Numbered from the stretch's first letter, positions 7,912-17,871 are shown. The stretch is 64,000 bases of DNA from Massilia sp. IC2-477 (GCF_020707265.1 NZ_JAJFEQ010000014.1:1-64000); one strand, 5' to 3'. Notes: generated by a model not told the origin, from the letters alone. Numbers and translations: made by a program.

Positions 7912-8705
7912 GGCCTGTCCTCCATGTACTCGAATTCGACCAGGGTATCGTCCGGCCAGGATGTGTCCCAGATCGGCGCGTAGAAGGTGCGGTCGAGCAT
8001 GACCTGGCAGTCGCAGTACTGCAGGTCGGCCTTGGTCTGTTCGCCGCCCGCGTACAGCATGTTGAAAGGCAGGGTCTCGACGCGCTCGCCGGCACGCAGG
8101 CGCACCGCGAACACGGGCCGCTCGGCGAAGAACAGGTAGTTGCCGTTGGGGCTGCCGCACACCTGCTCGGGCGAGGTGAGGGCCTCGGAGATCCACTGGA
8201 ACAGCGGGGAACTGTTGGAAACCAGGCCGGCTTCGACGCCGACCCGGCATTCCAGGCGCATGTCGCCCAGGCGCCGCGTGCCGGGCGGCAGGCCGGGCGT
8301 GATGATCTGGGCGCGCCAGGTCATGCTGGTGGTCTTGCGGTTGGCCACCACGGCGGCGTCCTCGCGCAGCGCAAGCTCGTTGCGGGGCAGGACGAAGCTG
8401 TTGTCGGGCGCGACCGGAACCGGCACGCTGACGCTGTCGCCGGCGATGCGCAGCGTAATGCCCGTCATGTCCACGGCCGGCAGGCGCGGCAGCAGCTGGA
8501 AGCGCAGCGGCGCGTTGGGCGCCAGGGCATGTTCGCGCGCGAAGCGTTCCATACCCTTGATCATTTTCCGGTAGGATTTGTCGACCGGGTCGCGGGTGGA
8601 TTGCACCTTGACGGTCGCAGGCTGCCCGGCAGCTTGTGCCTGGGCAGCCGCAGGCCCGGCCAGAGCGGCCAGGCCGAGGATGACGCGGACCAGAAGCCGC
8701 GTCAT
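7908..8705 (-). CDS. Exported protein of unknown function
   Basis: This 265-residue protein has a signal peptide of about 21 residues ending AAAQAQA. The mature part looks beta-rich and includes two cysteine clusters (GSPNGNYLFF preceded by VC; and DLQYCDCQVML). I do not recognise a domain. It is coupled by ATGA overlap to the lipoprotein at 7615 and starts 4 bases behind the MepK-like gene, so the three form an operon likely concerned with the envelope. Confidence 0.7.
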   Translation of the reverse strand: MTRLLVRVILGLAALAGPAAAQAQAAGQPATVKVQSTRDPVDKSYRKMIKGMERFAREHALAPNAPLRFQLLPRLPAVDMTGITLRIAGDSVSVPVPVAPDNSFVLPRNELALREDAAVVANRKTTSMTWRAQIITPGLPPGTRRLGDMRLECRVGVEAGLVSNSSPLFQWISEALTSPEQVCGSPNGNYLFFAERPVFAVRLRAGERVETLPFNMLYAGGEQTKADLQYCDCQVMLDRTFYAPIWDTSWPDDTLVEFEYMEDRP

Positions 8706-8709
8706 GGGA

Positions 8710-9249
8710 TCACCAGTAACGGACGCGGCCGGTGTCCATGTGGACGAACTGCGAGCTGTCGTAATAGCCGACGCCGCCGCCCTTGAGGGACATGGCCGCC
8801 TTGTGCAGCATCTTCAGGTCCTTGCCCGGCAGGCGGATGTCGATTGCCTTGGCATCCATGTGCAGGCTGCGCTTGGCCACGCCATTGCTGGCGGCGTGCA
8901 GCTTGGCGTTCGACTCCGGCGAGCGGTAGCCGGAAATGATGTGCAGTTCACGGTTGTTGTCCAGCTTGTCGTTCAGCTGGGTGAGCAGCAGCAGGAGCTC
9001 AGGGTCGATCTGCGCCACCTTGTTGTTGCGGTGGTCGCGCAGCACCTTGTTGAGGTCCTTCAGCCCATCCTCGACGAACTGGCCTTCAGCCCAGAACACG
9101 GTATTCACCTTTTCGCCGGTGTGCGTGTTGTACAGGCGCAGGGTACGCTCGCCGGGTACGGCCTGTGCTGTTTTGGCAAGTGCGGGGATGCTGAGGGTGG
9201 GTGCTGCGAGAAGGAGGGAGGACTTCAGAAACGCTCGGCGTTGCATCAT
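8710..9249 (-). CDS. YcbK/MepK-like murein endopeptidase (DUF882, peptidase M15 fold), Tat-exported
   Basis: This 179-residue protein begins MMQRRAFLKSSLLLAAP, a twin-arginine leader (RRAFLK). The zinc-site motifs of the M15/DUF882 family are present: SLHMDAKAIDIR (His130, Asp137) and FVHMDTG (His170, Asp172), preceded by ISGYRSPESN. E. coli MepK, of the same family, cleaves meso-DAP crosslinks in peptidoglycan, and it also has a Tat leader. The role here follows by homology. It is first gene of a three-gene operon with an exported protein and a lipoprotein. Confidence 0.88.
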   Translation of the reverse strand: MMQRRAFLKSSLLLAAPTLSIPALAKTAQAVPGERTLRLYNTHTGEKVNTVFWAEGQFVEDGLKDLNKVLRDHRNNKVAQIDPELLLLLTQLNDKLDNNRELHIISGYRSPESNAKLHAASNGVAKRSLHMDAKAIDIRLPGKDLKMLHKAAMSLKGGGVGYYDSSQFVHMDTGRVRYW

Positions 9250-9384
9250 CGGATGGAATCCTTATGGCTGGTTCGCTGAAATGTCAATTCTACGCCTCTT
9301 GTGTTAAACGTGCAGAGAAAATGCAGCAAAATGCGGTAAAAAGTCGACTTTATTAATTATTTGACCAATCCCAGGAGATATTTC

Positions 9385-10548
9385 ATGCCAAGTTATCAAG
9401 GAATTGCCGTGTCCGTTGTCAGCCTGCTTACGTTGGCGTGCTCGAGTGCCTTGGCGCAGGGCATCGAAGTGAGCGGCGATCCGCCGGCAGCCAAGGGCTG
9501 GAAGATGGAGACGGTCGCGTCGAACCTGCCCCAGCCCTGGGGCATGGCCTGGCTGGCCGACGGCCGCCTGCTCGTCACCGGCAAGAAGGGCACGCTGCAT
9601 CTGGTGAACGGCAACAAGGTCGAGAACATCCCGGTCGAAGGCTTGCCGAACCTGTTCACGGAAGGGCAGGGCGGCCTGCTCGACATCGCCGTGCATCCAT
9701 CCGACAAGGGACCGAATCCGCGCGTGTACATGACGATGGCCAGCGGCACCCAGGATGCCAACCGTACGGTGCTGGTGCAGGGCGTGTTCGACGGCAAGCG
9801 CGTACACGGCATCAAGACCCTGTTCACGGCCTCGCCGTCGAAGAGCGGCGGCCAGCACTTCGGCTCGCGCATCGTGTTCCTGAAAGACGGCACGCTCCTG
9901 ATGAGCATTGGCGACGGCGGCAATCCGCCGGCGCGCGTGGGCGACATGCTGGCGCGCGACCAGGCCCAGAACGTGGGCAGCCACAACGGCGCCATCCTGC
10001 GCCTCACTGCCGAAGGCCAGGCCGCGCCGGGCAACCCGCTGGCGGCGCAGAAGGGCGCGCTGCCCGAACTGTGGAGCATCGGCCACCGCAACATCCAGGG
10101 TATGGTGGTCGATGCGCAGGGCCGGGTGTGGGCCAGCGAGCACGGACCGCGCGGCGGCGACGAGATCAACCTGATCGAAGGGGGCAAGAACTACGGCTGG
10201 CCGCTGCAGAGCTATGGTCTGGACTATAAAACCCGCGAGCCGGTCGGCAAGCGCGTGGTGCCCGGCATGGTGCAGCCGGTCGTGGCGTGGTCGCCGTCGC
10301 CTGGCGCCTCGGGCCTGGCCTGGTACACGGGTCAAGCCTTCCCGGCCTGGCGCAACAGCCTGTTCTCCGGCAGCCTCGCGACCGAAGACATCCGCCGTGT
10401 CGTCTTCGATGCCCAGGGCAAGGTCGTGAAGCAGGAGCGTTTGGAAATCGGCAAGCGCGTGCGCGATGTGCGCCAGGGGCCGGACGGTCACCTGTATGCG
10501 ATCACGGATGAGCCGAAGGGCAGCCTGCTGCGGATCGTTCCGCAGTAG
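9385..10548 (+). CDS. PQQ-dependent sugar dehydrogenase (YliI-like), periplasmic
   Basis: This 387-residue protein has a signal peptide ending ALA-QG. It is a complete glucose/sorbosone dehydrogenase propeller: LPQPWGMAWLADGRLLVTGK, GGLLDIAVHP, QHFGSRIVF, GHRNIQGM and SEHGPRGGDEINL carry the PQQ/calcium-site residues of the aldose sugar dehydrogenase family. It would oxidise free aldoses in the periplasm. The chosen ATG at 9385 follows AGGAGA by seven bases. The TAG stop codon lies within the first bases of repeat copy B. Unlike the homologue at 3446 it has no lipid anchor or extra N-terminal domain. Confidence 0.9.
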   Translation: MPSYQGIAVSVVSLLTLACSSALAQGIEVSGDPPAAKGWKMETVASNLPQPWGMAWLADGRLLVTGKKGTLHLVNGNKVENIPVEGLPNLFTEGQGGLLDIAVHPSDKGPNPRVYMTMASGTQDANRTVLVQGVFDGKRVHGIKTLFTASPSKSGGQHFGSRIVFLKDGTLLMSIGDGGNPPARVGDMLARDQAQNVGSHNGAILRLTAEGQAAPGNPLAAQKGALPELWSIGHRNIQGMVVDAQGRVWASEHGPRGGDEINLIEGGKNYGWPLQSYGLDYKTREPVGKRVVPGMVQPVVAWSPSPGASGLAWYTGQAFPAWRNSLFSGSLATEDIRRVVFDAQGKVVKQERLEIGKRVRDVRQGPDGHLYAITDEPKGSLLRIVPQ

Positions 10549-10666
10549 GGTGTTCGGCTTTGCCGAACGCGCGTCCAGCCAGTGCATGCATCGCCATGAC
10601 ACATGCCTGAGCCGAACGCGCGGTCGGCAGAGCGTGGTCCAGTCCACTGGACTGGACCACCCCTAC
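10545..10666 (+). repeat. Intergenic repeat, copy B (122 bp)
   Basis: This begins GTAGGGTGTTCGGCTT, then GCCGAACGCGCGTCCAGC and a GCATGCAT core, matching copy A in inverted orientation. It ends in a 13-bp perfect palindrome arm pair (10634-10660, GTGGTCCAGTCCA) and closes with CACCCCTAC, the inverse of its own first bases. The gene upstream ends inside the first four bases of the repeat (TAG at 10546-10548), exactly as in copy A. The middle part differs from copy A more than the ends do. Confidence 0.8.
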
Positions 10667-10725
10667 GAAAATCCCACGATTCAATGCCGGCTGCATGGAA
10701 TCTTTGTTTATATAAAATTTATTCT

Positions 10726-10754
10726 TTGTTGCAATAACAAAAGCTGCCTAGAAT
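10726..10754 (+). promoter_or_regulatory. Candidate sigma-70 promoter of the M16 protease gene
   Basis: A TTGTTG hexamer (10726-10731) and TAGAAT (10749-10754, five of six to consensus) are separated by 17 bases in an A/T-rich island. The predicted transcript would start near 10762 and carry a strong hairpin before the ATG at 10848. Confidence 0.5.
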
Positions 10755-10762
10755 GAAAGGAT

Positions 10763-10790
10763 CGGCCGTTCCGCTCGCACGGAACGGCCG
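10763..10790 (+). promoter_or_regulatory. 5'-leader hairpin ahead of the M16 protease gene
   Basis: CGGCCGTTCCG (10763-10773) pairs perfectly with CGGAACGGCCG (10780-10790) around a six-base loop. It lies just after the candidate promoter and 57 bases before the start codon. No U-run follows, so it is more likely a transcript-stabilising or regulatory stem than a terminator. Confidence 0.5.
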
Positions 10791-10847
10791 GCATACGGCA
10801 ATCCGCCGTTTTCCATCCCGACCCGGATGATCCTTTGGAGGAGCAGC

Positions 10848-13628
10848 ATGGCAGTATTCGTTCGTCGCACTCTCCAGATGGCTGTAGCGCTCGCGCTCGC
10901 CACTGGTGTCTCCGCCGCTAGCGCGGCCCCGGCCAAATCCTCGGCCAGCACGCCCGACATTCCCATCCCTGACGTCAAGTACACCAAGTTCACCCTGAAG
11001 AACGGGCTGACGGTGCTGGTCCATGAAGACCACAAGACGCCGGTGGTGGCGGTCAACACCTGGTACCACGTCGGGTCCAAGAATGAAAAGGTCGGCAAGA
11101 CCGGCTTCGCGCACCTGTTCGAACACCTGATGTTCGGCGGCAGCGACAACTTCAAGAAAACCTACCTGAGCGCGCTGCAGGGCATCGGCGCGACCGACCT
11201 GAACGGCACCACCAACCAGGACCGCACCAACTACTTCCAGAACGTGCCGACCTCGATGCTGGACTATGCGCTGTTCGCCGAGAGCGACCGCATGGGTCAC
11301 CTGCTCGGCACCGTCGACAAGAAGACGCTCGACCTGCAGCGCGGCGTGGTGCAGAACGAGAAGCGCCAGGGCGAGAACCAGCCCTACGGCGTCGCCTACG
11401 AACTGCTGGTGACGAACACTTACCCGGTCGGCCACCCGTATTCCTGGACCGTGATCGGCAAGATGGAAGACTTGGACGCGGCCTCGATGACCGACGTGCA
11501 GGACTGGTTCAAGACCAACTACGGCCCGAACAACACCGTGCTGGTGCTGTCCGGCGACATCACCCCGGAAGTGGCGCGCCAGAAGGTCGAGCAGTACTAC
11601 GGCCACATTCCTCCGGGCCCGCCGCTGGCCAAGCATGAAGCCTGGATCGCCAAGCGCACCGGCACCCACCGCACCACGGTGCAGGACCGCGTGCCGCAAT
11701 CGCGCATCTACCGCACCTGGAACGTGCCGGGCCTGAACACGCCGGAAGAAGCGCTGCTCGACCTGGCCGGCCAGGTGCTGGGCGGCGGCAAGACCTCGCG
11801 CCTGTACAAGCGCCTGGTGTACAAGGACCAGATCGCGACCAGCGCGGTCGGCAGCAACGACAGTTCGGAAATCGGCGGCCAGTTCGACATGACCCTGACT
11901 GCGCGTCCGGGCGGCGACGTGGCGAAGATGGAACGCGCCGCGGACGAAGAGCTGCAGGCCCTGATGAAGAACGGCCCGACCGAGGCCGAACTGCGCCTGG
12001 CCAAGACCACCATCCTGGCGCGCTACACCCGCATGATCGAGCGCGTGGGCGGCTTCGGCGGCAAGAGCGACCTGCTGGCCTCGTGCCAGACCTACACCGG
12101 CAATCCGGACTGCTACAAGGTCTACCTGCAGCGCATCAAGGACGCCACCCCGGCATCGGTGAAGAAGGCCATGAACGACTGGCTGAGCGACGGCGACTTC
12201 GTGCTGCAGGTCGACCCGTACCCGACCGGCCTGGTGGCCGGCAAGCCGGGCGTGGACCGCAGCAAGGAACCGGCGCTGGGCAAACCAATGGCGCTCAAGC
12301 TCCCGGAAATGCAGAAGACGACCCTGTCGAACGGCCTGAAGGTCGTGCTGGCCGAGCGCCATGACGCGCCGGTGGTCAACTTCCAGCTGCTGCTCGACAG
12401 CGGCTATGCCTCGGACACCCAGGACAAGCCGGGCGTGGCCAGCTTCGCCATGCGCATGCTGGAAGAAGGCACCAAGACCCGCAAGTCGCTGGAAATCGGC
12501 GAAGCCTTCGAGAGCATGGGCGCGCAGTTCGGCGCGAGCTCCAACCTGGACAGCGGCCTGGTGTACCTGAACACCCTGAAGGCCACCATGCCGCAGGCCT
12601 TGAGCCTGTACTCGGACCTGATCCTGAACCCGTCCTTCCCGCAGAACGAGTTCGAGCGCCTGCAGAAGGACCGCCTGGCGGCGATCGCGCGCGAGAAGAC
12701 CGTGCCGCAGACGATGGCCCTGCGCGTGCTGCCGAGCATCCTGTACGGCCAGGACCACGCCTACGCCAAGCCCTTCACCGGCACCGGCACCGAGGCGTCG
12801 GTGCAGCGCATGACCCGCGACGACCTGGTGAAGCACCACGCCACCTGGTTCAAGCCGAACAACGCCACCCTGCTGGTGGTGGGCGACACCACCCTGGCCG
12901 AAGTCAAGCCGATGCTGGAAAAGGCCTTTGCGGGTTGGAAGGCGGGCGAGGTGCCGAAGAAGGTCCTGGGCAAGGTGGCCGCGCCGGAGAAGAGCGTGGT
13001 CTACCTGGTCGACCGTCCGGGCGCGCTGCAGAGCGTGATCGTGGGCGCCCAGCTGGCCACGCCGCGCAACGATCCGGATGCGCTGCCGCTGGAAATCGTC
13101 AACCACCTGTTCGGCGGCTCCTTCAATTCGCGCATCAACATGAACCTGCGCGAAGACAAGCACTGGTCCTATGGCGTGCGCAGCATGCTGCAGCCGGCCG
13201 TGGGCCAGCGTCCGTTCATGAGCGTCTCGCCGGTGCAGACCGACAAGACCCGTGAGTCGATGCAGGAACTGGTGCGCGAGTACCGCGACATCGCGGGCGG
13301 CAAGCTGATCACGGCGGAAGAGTTGAAGGCTGCGGTCGACAACAACACGCTGGGCCTGCCGGGCGGCTTCGAGACGGCCGGCCAGCTGACCAATGCCTAC
13401 ACCAACATCGTGCAGTTCGGCCTGCCGGACGACTACTACAACACCTACACCCAGAAGGTGACGGCGCTGACCCCGGCGCAGGCCAACACGCTGGCGGCGC
13501 GCAGCTTCACGCCGGACCGCCTGGTGTGGATCGTGGTCGGCGACATGAGCAAGGTCGAAGCGGGCATCCGCTCGCTGAACATCGGCGAAGTGCGCAAGAT
13601 CGACGCCGACGGCAAGCCAGTCCAGTGA
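10848..13628 (+). CDS. M16-family zinc protease, two-domain (pitrilysin/PqqL type), exported
   Basis: This 926-residue protein has a signal peptide and two M16 modules. The N-terminal module has the inverted zinc motif HLFEHLMF (HxxEH, His89-Glu92-His93) and the downstream glutamate in VVQNEKRQ. The second module (from about residue 480, NGLKVVLAERHDAPVV) lacks HxxEH (it reads ASFAMRMLEEG), as in the usual active/inactive pairing. It would degrade peptides in the periplasm. The ATG at 10848 follows GGAGGAG by five bases; an ATG at 10827 is less likely. Codon usage is very strongly biased, suggesting high expression. Confidence 0.9.
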   Translation: MAVFVRRTLQMAVALALATGVSAASAAPAKSSASTPDIPIPDVKYTKFTLKNGLTVLVHEDHKTPVVAVNTWYHVGSKNEKVGKTGFAHLFEHLMFGGSDNFKKTYLSALQGIGATDLNGTTNQDRTNYFQNVPTSMLDYALFAESDRMGHLLGTVDKKTLDLQRGVVQNEKRQGENQPYGVAYELLVTNTYPVGHPYSWTVIGKMEDLDAASMTDVQDWFKTNYGPNNTVLVLSGDITPEVARQKVEQYYGHIPPGPPLAKHEAWIAKRTGTHRTTVQDRVPQSRIYRTWNVPGLNTPEEALLDLAGQVLGGGKTSRLYKRLVYKDQIATSAVGSNDSSEIGGQFDMTLTARPGGDVAKMERAADEELQALMKNGPTEAELRLAKTTILARYTRMIERVGGFGGKSDLLASCQTYTGNPDCYKVYLQRIKDATPASVKKAMNDWLSDGDFVLQVDPYPTGLVAGKPGVDRSKEPALGKPMALKLPEMQKTTLSNGLKVVLAERHDAPVVNFQLLLDSGYASDTQDKPGVASFAMRMLEEGTKTRKSLEIGEAFESMGAQFGASSNLDSGLVYLNTLKATMPQALSLYSDLILNPSFPQNEFERLQKDRLAAIAREKTVPQTMALRVLPSILYGQDHAYAKPFTGTGTEASVQRMTRDDLVKHHATWFKPNNATLLVVGDTTLAEVKPMLEKAFAGWKAGEVPKKVLGKVAAPEKSVVYLVDRPGALQSVIVGAQLATPRNDPDALPLEIVNHLFGGSFNSRINMNLREDKHWSYGVRSMLQPAVGQRPFMSVSPVQTDKTRESMQELVREYRDIAGGKLITAEELKAAVDNNTLGLPGGFETAGQLTNAYTNIVQFGLPDDYYNTYTQKVTALTPAQANTLAARSFTPDRLVWIVVGDMSKVEAGIRSLNIGEVRKIDADGKPVQ

Positions 13629-13635
13629 CGTGCGG

Positions 13636-13658
13636 GGTGGACGGCGCCGCCGTCCACC
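13636..13658. terminator. Bidirectional terminator hairpin between convergent genes
   Basis: GGTGGACGGC (13636-13645) pairs perfectly with GCCGTCCACC (13649-13658) around a three-base loop. It exactly fills the 30-base gap between two convergent stop codons and can serve both. There is no long U-run on either side. Confidence 0.6.
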
Positions 13659-14723
13659 TTACATGTCGTCGAACAGCGCTAACGCGATCTTCGCCTGCTC
13701 CGACTGCGGTATGTCGGTGTTGTTCAGCAGGACGACGGCCCGGCCATCCGCCGGGTCGTAGGCGAGCAGGGTCTTGTAGGCCCCGATGGCGCCCGCTTCC
13801 CAGGCCAGGGAGCGGGCGCCTTTTTTCGTGGTGACGGTTTTCACCTTGCCGCCCAGCGCGTACTCTTCCGAGGCCACCACCACGGTGGACAGCTCCTTGC
13901 GCGCCTTGTCCGACAGGAGCTTTGTGAAGTAGACCGTATCGGCGATCGCCACCAGGTCGCGTGCGGTGCTGTACAGGGTGCCGCTGGCCGCCACCATCGG
14001 CGGCACGGCCGCGGTCTTGCGCTGGCCGGCCGCGTTGTAGGCGACCGCCATGCCCACTTCGTCCTCATAGCCCGTCGCGGCGAAACTCGTGTCACGCACG
14101 CCTGCTGGCGCCAGCACCAGCTCTTCCACGACTTCCGTAAAGGTTTTCTTCGTGGCGCGTTCGACCACGGCCGCAACCAGGATCCAGTTGGTGTACGAGT
14201 AATCCCATTGTTCGCCCGGGCTTGATGTCGGCGTGCCCGTGCCGAAGCGCAGGGCCGCCTCGACCGGCCCGATCTCGAGCTTCTCGACCGCGCGGTCCTT
14301 GCGCAAGGCTTCCGCCAGGCCGTTCGGGATGCCGCTGCGGTTCGACATCAGCTGGCGCAGGGTAATCGCGCCGTTGGCCGCCGGGAGTTCCGGCAGGTGG
14401 CGCGCGATCGGCGCATCCAGGTCGAGCTTGCCCATGTCGGCCAGGCGCAGCACGGTGACGGCGCTGATCCATTTGGTGATCGAGCCGACCAGGAAGCGCG
14501 TCTCCTTGGTCATGGGCTGCTTTTCTTCGCGCAGGGCGAGGCCACCGGCGTGGGTGACCAGGGTCGAGCGCGCATCCTTGCGCACGGCGACCACGCCGCT
14601 GTAGTCCTTGGGTACGTGGCGCTCGATCAGCGGGCCGGTGGTGAGATTGGCGACCGCGGCGCAGCCAGACAGCAGGCCGAGGGCCGCGAGCGAGGAAAGG
14701 TGGATGAACTGGCGACGTTGCAT
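13659..14723 (-). CDS. Serine hydrolase of the beta-lactamase (class C / esterase) family, lipoprotein
   Basis: This 354-residue protein begins MQRRQFIHLSSLAALGLLSGC, combining a twin-arginine-like motif with lipobox LSGC (Cys21). The nucleophile motif SxxK is SITK within LVGSITKWISAV, and the tyrosine motif is YTN within YSYTNW. Such enzymes are esterases, D-aminopeptidases or beta-lactamase-like hydrolases; the substrate cannot be assigned. The ATG at 14723 has GGGAG six bases ahead. A paralogue is at 16531-17796. Confidence 0.83.
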   Translation of the reverse strand: MQRRQFIHLSSLAALGLLSGCAAVANLTTGPLIERHVPKDYSGVVAVRKDARSTLVTHAGGLALREEKQPMTKETRFLVGSITKWISAVTVLRLADMGKLDLDAPIARHLPELPAANGAITLRQLMSNRSGIPNGLAEALRKDRAVEKLEIGPVEAALRFGTGTPTSSPGEQWDYSYTNWILVAAVVERATKKTFTEVVEELVLAPAGVRDTSFAATGYEDEVGMAVAYNAAGQRKTAAVPPMVAASGTLYSTARDLVAIADTVYFTKLLSDKARKELSTVVVASEEYALGGKVKTVTTKKGARSLAWEAGAIGAYKTLLAYDPADGRAVVLLNNTDIPQSEQAKIALALFDDM

Positions 14724-14812
14724 GCGGACTCCCAATAGACGTGGTCGGAGCATTGTAGCCGCGTGCGCCGGGACGAGCGTGAATTGGACAATACTGCGCG
14801 CAGGAGGACGCC

Positions 14813-15403
14813 ATGAACGAACAAGCCTTGAACCTGGCGCGCACGGCGCTCGTGCTGATCGATTTACAGAACAGTAACGTCAAGCGTGAACTCGCGCCCT
14901 ACAGCGCCGAACAGACGGTCGGCAGCTGCGTGCTGCTGGCGCAGGAAATGCGCAGCCGCGGAGCGATGGTAGTGTACGTGCGGGTGCTGCTGAATGAACT
15001 GCCCACCCCGCTGGCCGACGCCCCGATGCGCCCGCCCGGCGCCGCCGCGCCGCCGTATGACGGTTCCGAACTGGCCGAGATGGCCGGTGTGGACGCGACC
15101 GACATCGTGGTCACCAAGCGCCAGTGGGGCGCCTTCTACGGTACCGAACTGGACCAGTTGCTGCGCCGGCGCCGCATCGATACCTTGGTGCTGGGTGGCA
15201 TCGCCACCAACTTCGGGGCCGAATCGACGGCACGCGCGGCGTTCGACCGCAACTACACGCTGGTGTTCGCGGAAGATGCGATGACGAGCATGGAGGCCGA
15301 GGCGCACCACTTTACCTGCAAGCACATCTTCCCGAAGATGGGCCGGGTGCGCTCGACCCGCGCCATCATCGACATGTTGCAGGCGGGCACAGGCGACGCG
15401 TAG
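14813..15403 (+). CDS. Isochorismatase-family hydrolase lacking the catalytic cysteine
   Basis: This 196-residue protein has the isochorismatase fold: TALVLIDLQN with the conserved Asp, and VTKRQWGAFYGTEL with the Lys. At the usual nucleophile position (TNxCVEST) it reads GGIATNFGAESTA, so the Cys is Gly. E. coli YecD and true isochorismatases such as EntB also lack a cysteine there, so it may act by a non-thiol mechanism. The ATG follows AGGAGG. It is divergent from the lipoprotein hydrolase and ends 6 bases before a convergent gene. Confidence 0.82.
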   Translation: MNEQALNLARTALVLIDLQNSNVKRELAPYSAEQTVGSCVLLAQEMRSRGAMVVYVRVLLNELPTPLADAPMRPPGAAAPPYDGSELAEMAGVDATDIVVTKRQWGAFYGTELDQLLRRRRIDTLVLGGIATNFGAESTARAAFDRNYTLVFAEDAMTSMEAEAHHFTCKHIFPKMGRVRSTRAIIDMLQAGTGDA

Positions 15404-15409
15404 AGGGAC

Positions 15410-16396
<987 letters not shown>

Positions 16397-16530
16397 CCAT
16401 TTATCTTACGCCGATCCGGTTTTTCGCGTGCGGCGCTGCCCGGAAATTGCTAGTCGGTAAAACTTGTCCACGCTTGACCGGTGGCAGACCCGTCCTTATG
16501 ATCGGGCGCATCATCAAGCCAGCCTCCACC

Positions 16531-17796
16531 ATGTCCCGCTCCCCCTTCCTGCCATGTCGCCGCACCGCCCTCGCCACCCTTTGCACCGCACTGCTGGCTG
16601 CCGGCTGTGCCCAGCTGCCCGGGAGCGCGATGCGCGCTGAAGACCGGCTGGATCCGGCACGGCTGGCCGAGCTCGACCGCGCGATCGAGGACAACATCGC
16701 CGCCCGCAGGCTGCCGGGCGCCGTGTTCCACCTCGAGCGCGGCGGCGTCGTGTACGAAAAGGGCTATGGACGCTTCACCTATGACGAAGGCGCGACGGCC
16801 GTCACGCCGGCTACCGTGTTCGATGCGGCATCGCTGTCCAAGGTGCTGTCGACCGCGCCCGCGGTGCTGCTGCTGGCCGAGGAGGGCAAGCTCGACCTGG
16901 AAGCGCCGCTGGCGCGCTACTTGCCGGAATGCGCGAACGGCGGCAAGGAAGCGATCACGGTGCGCCAGCTGCTGACCCATTCTTCCGGGCTGCCGGCGGG
17001 CCTGCCGGCGAAACCGGCCTGGCAGGGCAAGGAAGCGGCACTCGGGCTGGCCTGCAGCCAGGCGCTGACGCACGCGCCGGGCAGCTTCTTCCGCTACTCG
17101 GACGTCAACTACATCCTGCTCGGCCTGCTGGTCGAGAAGGTCTCCGGCATGCCGCAGGAGCGTTTCGCGCACGAGCGCATCTTCGCACCGCTCGGCATGC
17201 GCGACACGGGCTACCTGCCGCTGGCGCGCATGGCGGCGGCGCGCATCGCACCGACCCAGCGCGGCGCCGCCACGGCGCCTGACGCCGCCCTGCATGGCGA
17301 CCTCGGCCCCGGACAACTGCTGCAGGGCGTGGTGCACGACCCGACCGTGCGCCGCATGGGCGGCGTCGGCGGCTCGGCCGGCGTGTTCTCGACCGTGGGC
17401 GACGTGGCGCGCTTCGGCCGCATGCTCGTGCAGGGCGGCGAACTCGATGGCGTGCGCCTGCTGAGCCGCGACAGCGTGCGCCTCTTGAGCACCGTGCAAT
17501 CGCCGTCCGGCCTGGCCCTGCGCGGCATGGGCATGGATATCGATTCGCCCTATGCGCAGCGTCCGCGCGGCAGCGTGTTCCCGGTCGGCAGCTACGGCCA
17601 TACCGGTTTCACCGGCTGCATCCTGTGGATCGATCCGCAGTCGCGCACCTTCTATGTGTTCCTGTCGAACCGGGTCTACCCGGACGACAGCAGCAACGTG
17701 CTGGCGCTCTACACCCAGCTCGGCACGCTGTCGGCGCAGGCGGCCGGACTGGAGGCAGTGGCGGGTGCTGCCGCGGCTGTGCCAGCTCAGCCTTGA
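16531..17796 (+). CDS. Serine hydrolase of the beta-lactamase family, lipoprotein (second copy)
   Basis: This 421-residue protein has lipobox AAGC in LLAAGCAQLPG. The nucleophile motif SLSK occurs in FDAASLSKVLST, the YSD-N motif in FRYSDVNYILLG and the third motif HTG in GHTGFTG. This matches esterase-type members, with a long insertion around residues 240-290. The ATG at 16531 starts the leader; the frame stays open 144 bases upstream but that part overlaps the divergent gene and lacks a signal peptide. No strong ribosome site is visible. The substrate is unknown. Confidence 0.83.
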   Translation: MSRSPFLPCRRTALATLCTALLAAGCAQLPGSAMRAEDRLDPARLAELDRAIEDNIAARRLPGAVFHLERGGVVYEKGYGRFTYDEGATAVTPATVFDAASLSKVLSTAPAVLLLAEEGKLDLEAPLARYLPECANGGKEAITVRQLLTHSSGLPAGLPAKPAWQGKEAALGLACSQALTHAPGSFFRYSDVNYILLGLLVEKVSGMPQERFAHERIFAPLGMRDTGYLPLARMAAARIAPTQRGAATAPDAALHGDLGPGQLLQGVVHDPTVRRMGGVGGSAGVFSTVGDVARFGRMLVQGGELDGVRLLSRDSVRLLSTVQSPSGLALRGMGMDIDSPYAQRPRGSVFPVGSYGHTGFTGCILWIDPQSRTFYVFLSNRVYPDDSSNVLALYTQLGTLSAQAAGLEAVAGAAAAVPAQP

Positions 17797-17814
17797 AGTA
17801 GATTTAGTTTTTCC

Positions 17815-17836
17815 GGGAGGCTACCGTGCGCCTCCC
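17815..17836. terminator. Hairpin behind the second beta-lactamase-family gene
   Basis: GGGAGGC (17815-17821) pairs with GCCTCCC (17830-17836) around an eight-base loop. It lies 19 bases after the stop codon. A T-run precedes rather than follows it on the plus strand, so termination would be imperfect. Confidence 0.4.
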
Positions 17837-17871
17837 TCCATGCGGCCTCTCTACACTCGGAAACCTAAATT

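Noticed and set aside
10719-13163. Long open frame antisense to the M16 protease (about 800 codons)
   Set aside because: High-G+C coding DNA with strong codon bias leaves open antisense frames; composition is His/Gln/Ala/Arg-rich with no domain.
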